Origin: Candidatus Hydrogenedentota bacterium
GTDB taxonomy: Bacteria; Hydrogenedentota; Hydrogenedentia; Hydrogenedentales; SLHB01
Assembly (NCBI GenBank): GCA_022706165.1
Contig: JAKJDA010000075.1
Location: 1-6,703, forward strand
Reading direction: 5' to 3'
Length of the DNA stretch: 6,703 nucleotides
The notes beneath the pieces were generated by a model. It did no database searches and had not been told where the DNA came from. It saw only the letters and a program-made list of their open reading frames with translations. The position numbers were made by a program, and so were the translations under genes. Shown piece by piece: positions 1 to 5,989 of this stretch (positions are counted from its first letter, which is position 1; every line of letters begins with the position of its first letter).

Positions 1-1
1 G

Positions 2-430
2 CTTTCCGGCGACGCGATTGAGGTGGCGCTCATCTGCACGAATTCCACATCCTCGCCACAAGTCGTCAAGGCCAAAACGCATCCCGAGTTCTGGACCCAA
101 GGCGAAAACCAGCCGGAAGTGTGGTCATTCGACGGAAAAACCTGGTCGCTGTTCAGCCAAGCCGCAAACCCCGATCACAAAGCATGGGGACGGCTCCTCC
201 ACGGCGGCTCCATTCAACAGGCCGCGTTCTATCTGCCCAAACAAAAAATCGGCGTCGCCGCAGTCCTCGAAGGATCCTCCGGTTTTCAAAGTTTCTTCAA
301 CATCAACAAGGACGCCGAACACGTGAATCTGGAAGTCCTGCCCTCCGATGCGCCGCTTGCGCCCGGCGAAAGCCAGACAACGAAGACTGTGTATTCGGTG
401 ATTCAGAAACGGCCCGCAACAAAAAAATAA
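2..430 (+). CDS. C-terminal part of a DUF4838-type hydrolase paralogue (5' end outside window)
   Basis: The reading frame is open from base 2 and ends at TAA 428-430, leaving 142 residues of a longer protein. No true start lies inside: the GTG at 23 has no ribosome binding site and falls within conserved sequence, so the gene begins upstream of the window. Nearly the whole fragment aligns by eye with the last ~130 residues of the DUF4838 protein at 1987-4518, with about 40 identities over ~128 positions. Shared landmarks in order are HPEFWTQG, PE-x-W, a WG pair, LPK, an FF-x-x-N-x-D segment, NLEVLP and PL-x-PGE. This looks like a beta-sandwich domain, perhaps of the galactose-mutarotase-like type, appended to a catalytic domain that is not visible here. 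The parent is probably another exported glycan-active enzyme, most simply a DUF4838 paralogue, but a different enzyme sharing only this C-terminal module is possible. It ends with a basic, Lys-rich tail. Confidence 0.85.
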   Translation, partial: LSGDAIEVALICTNSTSSPQVVKAKTHPEFWTQGENQPEVWSFDGKTWSLFSQAANPDHKAWGRLLHGGSIQQAAFYLPKQKIGVAAVLEGSSGFQSFFNINKDAEHVNLEVLPSDAPLAPGESQTTKTVYSVIQKRPATKK

Positions 431-724
431 AACTGCTATCTTCATCGCCCCCTGCGAACGACCTTCTGCCAGCGTTACGCAATACCGGCTACGATGTGGC
501 GAAGGAGGAATATCTCAGGGAATAATCCAACGATGGCGAGAATGAGATCGCTTTGCGGAAACGCCTGAGAAATATCCTGTCCAATAGACGGAATCTTCAG
601 GCTCATGTCTCAGTCGCGGATTGAGGGCCAATCAGGGTATAGGGTAAATCTGCGGCAAGAAGTTGCGCACGGGAGGGCAAAGGCGCGCCTTTGTGTGTCC
701 CGGGCTCTTCTTCAACACGCATGA
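431..724. other. Gene-poor convergent intergenic region
   Basis: This is 294 bases between the end of the plus-strand fragment and the end of the minus-strand esterase. No convincing gene is present. Plus-strand frame 1 reads without a stop to TAA 523-525 and then on to TGA 622-624, giving about 63 codons with one internal stop, which could be a decayed gene end. A 43-codon minus-strand ORF (606-475, ATG start) overlaps it and has no recognisable similarity. The palindrome at 678-693 is listed separately. I see no tRNA, transposon end or repeat array. Confidence 0.6.
670..702. terminator. Candidate bidirectional terminator hairpin
   Basis: Bases 678-693 (CAAAGGCGCGCCTTTG) are a perfect 16-base palindrome. 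They are flanked by a second pairing segment, CGGGA at 670-674 with TCCCG at 698-702, separated by a small internal loop. The transcript from either strand could fold into a GC-rich stem capped by four bases. The site lies between two genes that converge, 31 bases past the esterase stop on the minus strand, as expected for a shared terminator. No clear U-tract follows on either strand, so the termination role is inferred. A protein-binding palindrome is the alternative. Confidence 0.4.
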
Positions 725-1855
725 CTACTCTCGTAGCCATTTTGTCAACCACGCGAAGGCCTCGTCCTGGGCAGAGATCGGGAAGGAATGGGGGGCATCG
801 TAGTAGGCGCAGCGAAACTGATCGGCGTGGCCGAGGGCGTCATAGACCCTGCGGATGATGGATTCAGCATCGCGCATCCCATCAAGGGGAAAGAGGGCAT
901 CCTTGTTGCAGTTGATGACCATAAGCGGACGCGGCGCGTTGAGAGTCACGACATCGGGCAGGTCGAGCCACGGGGTTTGGCCGGGGACGTAGACCATCCA
1001 GGTGTGGCGCGCGATGTGGGCGCGCAACAGCGATCTGTAGGTAGTCATCCATCCGGCCACGACGCCGCATTGGATGCGGGCATCCAGGGCGAAAAGGTGG
1101 GCGGCGCGGTATCCTCCGAGGGACAGCCCCACGCACCCCACGCGGCGCGTATCAACCTCGGGGCGCGTCAGCAAAAAGTCCAGGGCGGCCCGGTCACCCT
1201 GAAATAGGATGCCCGGCCACGTGGCCCCGGCCGCGAAGATCGTTCGTGCGACAAGTTCTTCCATCTGCCACGCGAAGCCCTGATAGGCGCGGACATAGTC
1301 GTCGCTGCCCGTAGCATACCGGCGCAGCGCTTCGGTGAGTCTGGGGGACACGGCGTCTGGTTCCAAGCGTTGCGCCCCGAAGTAGAACGCGTCCGGCGCC
1401 AGCACGACAAATCCCTGTCTGGCGAGTTCGTCGGCGTACGGCCTCCCCCCGTAGGATTCGCGGATATGTGCCTGAAGAGGCTGCGACGGGGTGTCGGTCA
1501 GGGCGATTTTTTCCTTGCCATGATAGTAGAACCCGCCATGGTCGTGCAGGGCAATGACGGCGGGCGCAGGTCCTGTCAGCCGATCGGGTATTAGGAGAAA
1601 CGCCTCGGTTGCTCGGTCGGACGTGACGGCATACCGCACAAGATGCCGTGTGTAGCCGTTCATCTCGATGGATGATAGCACCTCTGCGTTTGGCGAAACC
1701 GGGGCGGGCGCGTAACACAACAGTTCGCGCATCTTGGCGCGACCGCGCGCCCGCCACTCTTCGACGTCAGGCCACGACTGCGATTGCCACGATAATGCCG
1801 GATGCCTTTGTGAAAATGCCGCCAGAAACCCGTAATAATTGCCGACATCACACAC
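725..1855 (-). CDS. Cytoplasmic alpha/beta hydrolase, dienelactone hydrolase / acetyl xylan esterase-like
   Basis: The 376-residue product has the features of an alpha/beta-hydrolase esterase. The oxyanion-hole region is HDHGG at residues 104-108, the nucleophile elbow is GLSLGG with Ser245, the acid is probably Asp319 in NCNKDALFP, and the base is His356 in DAPHSF. The segment before the nucleophile (DRAALDFLLTRPEVD, then RRVGCVG) and the APRPL strand before the acid are typical of the dienelactone hydrolase/acetyl xylan esterase-like group (Abhydrolase_7-type). Such enzymes cleave carboxylic esters, often acyl groups on sugars; the substrate here is unknown. There is no signal peptide or membrane segment, so it should be cytoplasmic. 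The start is GTG at 1855, chosen because AGGAG lies nine bases upstream on the minus strand; the stop is TAG. It is transcribed away from the hydrolase operon. A role in deacylating imported glycan fragments is inferred from context. Confidence 0.88.
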   Translation of the reverse strand: MCDVGNYYGFLAAFSQRHPALSWQSQSWPDVEEWRARGRAKMRELLCYAPAPVSPNAEVLSSIEMNGYTRHLVRYAVTSDRATEAFLLIPDRLTGPAPAVIALHDHGGFYYHGKEKIALTDTPSQPLQAHIRESYGGRPYADELARQGFVVLAPDAFYFGAQRLEPDAVSPRLTEALRRYATGSDDYVRAYQGFAWQMEELVARTIFAAGATWPGILFQGDRAALDFLLTRPEVDTRRVGCVGLSLGGYRAAHLFALDARIQCGVVAGWMTTYRSLLRAHIARHTWMVYVPGQTPWLDLPDVVTLNAPRPLMVINCNKDALFPLDGMRDAESIIRRVYDALGHADQFRCAYYDAPHSFPISAQDEAFAWLTKWLRE

Positions 1856-1986
1856 AGTTTGTGTCTCCTGCTGCTAACGCATTGCCTTTTTGTATAGATT
1901 CTCTTTGCCGAATCTGCGATATTGACGTGCTGTTGCGTTATAAATTGATCGCGTCTGGATTCCATTATGTATGAGGGAGGCGCCGG
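1856..1986. promoter_or_regulatory. Divergent promoter region between esterase and DUF4838 operon
   Basis: This 131-base gap must drive transcription both ways and is visibly more AT-rich than its surroundings. On the plus strand TTGACG (1922-1927) resembles a -35 element, but the nearby TATAAA (1939-1944) is only 11 bases away, so the pair does not form a standard sigma-70 promoter. On the minus strand TATACA (1895-1890) is a possible -10 with no good -35. An inverted repeat, AGATTC at 1896-1901 and GAATCT at 1910-1915 with an eight-base spacer, lies in the upstream half and could be an operator. The strong GGGAGG at 1975-1980 is the ribosome binding site of the plus-strand gene. Exact promoter positions are not supported. 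Confidence 0.5.
1865..1869 (-). promoter_or_regulatory. Shine-Dalgarno site fixing the GTG start of the esterase
   Basis: On the minus strand this reads AGGAG, nine bases before the GTG at 1855. No in-frame ATG with a comparable site lies nearby, so it supports the GTG start. Confidence 0.65.
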
Positions 1987-4518
1987 ATGAAAACGCATTT
2001 CGCAGGCGCGATGGTTTCGGTTGCCGCCTTGCTCGCCGCTACTGCCGCGTCCGCGTCCGCGCCATGGCTCGAACCAGGCCGCTATGGCGAGGTGCGCGTC
2101 GTTGTGGCAGAGTCGGCTTCGCCGAGTGAACGCACAGCCGCCACGGAATTTCAAAAGCACTGGCAGCAATGCACCGGCCACGCGCCCCCTATCGCGACAA
2201 CACCTGCCCAAGGAAGCGTCTCGGTATGGATCGGCCGTGTCGGACTGCCCGAATCGTTGTTGGCGACCGTGAATCTCGAAGGACTGGGCGACGACGGGCT
2301 CTGCATTCGCACGGCCACGCCCCACGACTTGCTTATTGTAGGCGGACAAAAACGCGGCACGCTGTACGGCGTCTATCAGTTTTTTGAGGACTACATGGGC
2401 GTCCGCTGGCTCGCGCCGGATGCAACCTACATTCCACCGGATTGCAAGCCGATTCCGCAAATCGACTTCCGCTATGTCCCCGCGCTCTGGTATCGCGACA
2501 CGGACTACTGGATGTTTACGTGGCGCCCGGAGTTCGCGGTCAAGCACCGTTTCAACGGCGATCACCTGTTTCGCATTCCGGAGCACATGGGCGGGAACAT
2601 CGAGTTCGTCAATGCCACCAGCAGTTCGCTGCTCAGTTTCGTGAGCCCCGAAGAGTATGGCAAGACCCACCCAGAATACTTCTCCGAGGTCAACGGCATA
2701 CGACTCGTTGAGCCCCGCGACACGCAAATATGTCTCACGAACCCCGACGTGCTGCGCATCACGATCGACAAGACCTTGCGGCTTCTTCGCGCCGCGCCGC
2801 CTGCTCGGCGAATTGTGACCATTGCCCAGATGCAGACAGGAACCTTTTGCGGGTGCGATCCGTGCCGTGCCATGCACGAACGGGAAGGAGGCGACAGCGG
2901 CGCACTGCTGGCCTTCGTCAATCAGGTGGCCGAGGCCGTGGAGAAGGAGTTCCCGGACGCACGTATCAAGACGTCGGCCTTTGGCGCCACGGCGATGTCT
3001 CCCAAGACGGTTCGGCCTCGCGACAACGTAATCGTGGAAATGTGCGCGGCGGGGTGCGATTTCACGAAACCCTATGCGGCTTCCTCGAGCCCTTTCAACA
3101 GCACATTTCGCAAGAATCTCCGGGCATGGTCCGGAATGACCAATACCCTGTTTGCCTGGGACTGCACCCAAAATCGCTACTCCTTCCAGCAACCCCATCC
3201 GAACGTCGATGTGCTTCAGCCCAATATCGCCTTTTTTGTGAAAAACGGCGTTACAGGCCTGTTTGCGCAAGGGGCCAAATCGCCGCACAGCGACTTCGAC
3301 ATGCTGAAAGCGTATCTCCTGTCGCATGCCGTCTGGAACCCGAACGTGAACTGGGAATCCCTCTATGCCGAGTTCCTTGATTTGTACTACGGCCCGGCCG
3401 CCCCGTATCTCCGCGAGTATCTGGACCTCGCCAAGGCCGCCGTCGTGGACGCCGGCTTCAACCTCACAGCCTCGAGCAATATGGATTGGGTGACCTTCGA
3501 ATTCGTCGAGCAGTCGAAGACGTTGTTCGAGAAGGCTTTTGCGGCGATCGGCGCCAATGAAACGCTCCGGCAGCGCCTGAACTACGCCTATTTGCCCGTG
3601 CAGCACGCGGCGCTGATGTGCCCGCCGCGCGCGGAAATGATGGGAAACACCTGTGTCGTGTCGCGACCGCCGAGCCAAACCTTTGACGAGTACTGGGACA
3701 TGATCATGCGGTACGGGGTCACCTACAACGGCGACGGCCCGATCCTTGACTTTCGCGCACAACTCGATAGCCAAACCCCGCCGCGGCGGCAGGAAGTGCA
3801 GATCCAGCGAGTCGAAAACGCGCATTGGGAAGTGTATGCCGCGGAGGAGCTCTCGGGGGCGGTGCTTTCTATGCGCGACAAGCGCAGCGGCGTGGACTGG
3901 TTTAAACCTGCCGATGGGGTCAGCAGCACGGCGCATCGGCTACAGGATTGGGAGGTGATGGATCCCGAAAAGCCTCTCCAGGAAAAAGGTATCGGTTCAC
4001 CGTACACCTTGACCGCTCAGACGAAGGACAGCCTTACCTATGAGACAAAACGCGACGACGGGCTTGTTGTGCGGCGGACCATCACGCTTGAACCCGGTTC
4101 GAAGTCCGTCGAAATTACGTTCGAGGTGGAGAACACGAGTTCGGTCGCGTTGGTGCCGCGCGTGAAGCTACACCCCGAGTTCTGGACGCAGGGCGATTGC
4201 CCGCCGGAATTCTGGGTGGAACGGGACGGGCAGTGGAAAAAACACAGCGGCCCGGCGCAACCTTTCCAGCGATGGGGCGGTGGCCTGATCGAGCGCGATG
4301 GCGTGACGCGATGGGCAATCCATCTCCCAAAGAAAGGCTTGACGCTCATCAACACCGTGCAGGCCGAAGAAATCCAGAACCTGTTCTTCTACTTCAACCA
4401 GGACCGTCAAGTAGCCAACTTGGAAGTGCTGCCGCTTCTGACGCCGCTTAACCCCGGCGAAAAACGCAGCGTGCATCTGGCGTATGCCATGTCGCGAAAG
4501 GCCCCGCGTTCTCGTTAA
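1987..4518 (+). CDS. Secreted DUF4838 (GH163-like) glycoside hydrolase with C-terminal beta-sandwich
   Basis: The 843-residue product begins with a signal peptide (basic start, hydrophobic residues 6-20, cleavage around Ala23-Ala25). Residues ~33-150 form the N-terminal alpha/beta domain seen in GH20/GH67/GH84-type enzymes, with RGTLYGVYQFFEDYMGVRWL at 123-142. Residues ~220-490 match DUF4838: YGKTHPEYF (224-232), FCGCDPC (287-293), SGALLAFVNQVAEAVEKEFP (304-323), WDC (391-393), NIAFF followed by GVTGLFAQG (413-429), and EFLDLYYGPAA (462-472). Residues ~600-835 are a beta-sandwich, possibly mutarotase-like. DUF4838 underlies family GH163, of which one characterised member is an endo-beta-N-acetylglucosaminidase acting on complex N-glycans. 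The substrate here cannot be read from sequence and I do not assign catalytic residues. The start is ATG with GGGAGG six bases upstream; the stop is TAA. It heads a probable two-gene operon, and its C-terminal domain is shared with the gene at the left edge. Confidence 0.9.
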   Translation: MKTHFAGAMVSVAALLAATAASASAPWLEPGRYGEVRVVVAESASPSERTAATEFQKHWQQCTGHAPPIATTPAQGSVSVWIGRVGLPESLLATVNLEGLGDDGLCIRTATPHDLLIVGGQKRGTLYGVYQFFEDYMGVRWLAPDATYIPPDCKPIPQIDFRYVPALWYRDTDYWMFTWRPEFAVKHRFNGDHLFRIPEHMGGNIEFVNATSSSLLSFVSPEEYGKTHPEYFSEVNGIRLVEPRDTQICLTNPDVLRITIDKTLRLLRAAPPARRIVTIAQMQTGTFCGCDPCRAMHEREGGDSGALLAFVNQVAEAVEKEFPDARIKTSAFGATAMSPKTVRPRDNVIVEMCAAGCDFTKPYAASSSPFNSTFRKNLRAWSGMTNTLFAWDCTQNRYSFQQPHPNVDVLQPNIAFFVKNGVTGLFAQGAKSPHSDFDMLKAYLLSHAVWNPNVNWESLYAEFLDLYYGPAAPYLREYLDLAKAAVVDAGFNLTASSNMDWVTFEFVEQSKTLFEKAFAAIGANETLRQRLNYAYLPVQHAALMCPPRAEMMGNTCVVSRPPSQTFDEYWDMIMRYGVTYNGDGPILDFRAQLDSQTPPRRQEVQIQRVENAHWEVYAAEELSGAVLSMRDKRSGVDWFKPADGVSSTAHRLQDWEVMDPEKPLQEKGIGSPYTLTAQTKDSLTYETKRDDGLVVRRTITLEPGSKSVEITFEVENTSSVALVPRVKLHPEFWTQGDCPPEFWVERDGQWKKHSGPAQPFQRWGGGLIERDGVTRWAIHLPKKGLTLINTVQAEEIQNLFFYFNQDRQVANLEVLPLLTPLNPGEKRSVHLAYAMSRKAPRSR

Positions 4519-4538
4519 TTGTTTCGGAGACGCCTTGT

Positions 4539-4543
4539 AGGAG
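4539..4543 (+). promoter_or_regulatory. Shine-Dalgarno site deciding the start at 4550
   Basis: AGGAG directly abuts an ATG at 4544, too close to serve it, but sits six bases before a second in-frame ATG at 4550. The second ATG is therefore the better start. Confidence 0.65.
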
Positions 4544-4549
4544 ATGCCG

Positions 4550-5848
4550 ATGGTAACGTATGCAGTGGTCTTTGCGGCCGTTATGCTGTCTGCGCCGGAA
4601 AACGGAGCGACGCCCCCCTTGCCGACGCTCCCGACCGTCGTCGAGCGCATCAGCGACAACGTCTCGACGGGCATGATTCACGGGTGGCACAGCAACCACC
4701 TGCTGAAGTACAAAGGCGTTCTCTATGCTGACGGGCGCGTCGACGATCCCGCGGCGAACAACGAGACCTCCATCGGCGCGTCGCCCGGCAACGCGTGGGC
4801 ATGGGGCGGCGCGTTTTTCCGTCGCACGCCGGACGGACAATGGGAAAAGGTCCGGTCAACCCTCGAATCAACCTACCTGTCGTTGATGGCGCCCGATGGA
4901 CGCCTGTGGGATGTCGCCCCGTCGAGTTTTGACATGGCCGAAGTGATTCGCATGACCAATCCGCTGGACTTTTCCACCTTCGAGGTCGTGTACAGCGGCA
5001 CTTGCGCCTACATGGGCGCGGGCATGAGCCCCGAAGGCAATTTCCTGATGCTTCATGCCGAGTCCAAGGACATCGCGGCCTTTCGCCCCAACGCGATCAT
5101 CAGCGCCTTCTACGATCAATCGACGGGAAAATGGCACAAACAACGGTTCGTGACGCCGGAAGGCCGCTATGGATACATTGGCATTCTCCTCAAGGGAAAG
5201 CGCGCGCTGGCGGTGCTAAACTCGGCCATCAGCGATCCGAAAGCGAACCCGGATTTCCCGCACTACTCGTGGCGGCATGTGCGCGTGGCTAGCTGCGACG
5301 ACCTGACTAAGGACAAGTGGGTGAACAAGGGGTTCCTGATGCCCGAATACGGGGCAACGTCGCTTCAGGACTTCATCGAGGGACCCGACGGAAACGGCTA
5401 CCTCGCGTACTCCTATGGCGAGGCAAACACCCTCGATGAATGGCGCAAGACGCCCACCCACCACTACATCGCTCGTATCAGGCACGACCTGAGCGCCGAG
5501 GTCTTCCCCACCACGTTGAACGCAAGTTCGACCCGGATTCTGATCGACAGTAAAGGCAACTGGTACGTGTTGGGCCGCGCGTCGGATTCGGAGCTTCATC
5601 TCTGGGCAATAGACCCCACGAACGGATTCAAACCTACCCGCGAGTACGTTCTGCCGGGGACAAAGAAACTCGAAGGCTACGTGATCCATCCGCTCCGCCC
5701 TGAACGTTTCGGCGGCGAGGATGACGGCGACACAATTCATGTCGTGTCGGCCTGCTATGTGGATGAGAACGGTCAGCCGCCCGCGGCAGGACAAAAGGCG
5801 CACCACGCAGAACTATGGCACGCCCAATTCTCGCTGCCCGTCGAATAG
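4550..5848 (+). CDS. Probable secreted beta-propeller protein of unknown function
   Basis: The product is 432 residues from the preferred ATG at 4550, or 434 from the ATG at 4544, which overlaps spacing needed by the AGGAG site. The stop is TAG. A short hydrophobic start (residues 2-14) followed by a Pro-rich stretch suggests export with cleavage near LSA, although the n-region lacks Lys or Arg, so the signal is weak. The body is beta-rich with recurring turn motifs of the form D/S-x-G followed by an aromatic or aliphatic strand: APDGRLW (114-120), SPEGNFLML (160-168), GPDGNGYLAY (278-287) and DSKGNWYVLG (333-342). Several W-K/W-E strand ends lie between them. This pattern fits a five- to seven-bladed propeller like sialidase or BNR-type folds, but I see no canonical Asp-box and do not recognise the family. 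It starts 31 bases after the DUF4838 gene on the same strand, so the two are probably co-transcribed. A glycan-binding or glycan-cleaving role is inferred from that context only. Confidence 0.8.
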   Translation: MVTYAVVFAAVMLSAPENGATPPLPTLPTVVERISDNVSTGMIHGWHSNHLLKYKGVLYADGRVDDPAANNETSIGASPGNAWAWGGAFFRRTPDGQWEKVRSTLESTYLSLMAPDGRLWDVAPSSFDMAEVIRMTNPLDFSTFEVVYSGTCAYMGAGMSPEGNFLMLHAESKDIAAFRPNAIISAFYDQSTGKWHKQRFVTPEGRYGYIGILLKGKRALAVLNSAISDPKANPDFPHYSWRHVRVASCDDLTKDKWVNKGFLMPEYGATSLQDFIEGPDGNGYLAYSYGEANTLDEWRKTPTHHYIARIRHDLSAEVFPTTLNASSTRILIDSKGNWYVLGRASDSELHLWAIDPTNGFKPTREYVLPGTKKLEGYVIHPLRPERFGGEDDGDTIHVVSACYVDENGQPPAAGQKAHHAELWHAQFSLPVE

Positions 5849-5989
5849 CGGTTCTTCAACATCCCCGCATCCCCGCGCCCCATCACGCCCGTTTGGCGGC
5901 GCCTTCGCGAATGTGGATAATGGCGCACGGCATAAGCGTTGCCAAACCGGGGAAACGCAGCAAACAGGCATGCGATAAGCAGAATCATC
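5849..5989 (+). other. Short intergenic gap with small repeats
   Basis: There is no gene in these 141 bases. They hold a perfect 8-base tandem duplication (ATCCCCGC at 5861-5868 and 5869-5876) and a 7-base inverted repeat (GTTTGGC 5891-5897, GCCAAAC 5941-5947) with a 43-base loop. Neither forms a convincing intrinsic terminator. It is unclear whether the next gene belongs to the same transcript. Confidence 0.4.

Noticed and set aside
125..445. A 106-codon minus-strand frame at the left edge
   Set aside because: It is antisense to the fragment that aligns clearly with the DUF4838 protein C-terminus, so it is a shadow.
788..1207. A 139-codon plus-strand frame opposite the esterase
   Set aside because: The minus-strand esterase has a full catalytic triad and a ribosome binding site. 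The opposing frame has neither motifs nor a credible start signal.
1922..1944. TTGACG plus TATAAA as a sigma-70 promoter
   Set aside because: The elements are separated by 11 bases, far short of the usual 16-18, so they cannot be a standard pair.
1660..3936. A 758-codon open frame on the minus strand
   Set aside because: It lies antisense to the well-supported DUF4838 gene and overlaps the esterase start in another frame. Its translation is Arg/His/Gly-rich without domains, as expected of a shadow frame in GC-rich coding DNA.
5891..5947. GTTTGGC/GCCAAAC inverted repeat as an intrinsic terminator
   Set aside because: The loop is 43 bases, the arms are only seven bases and no U-tract follows, so chance is as good an explanation.
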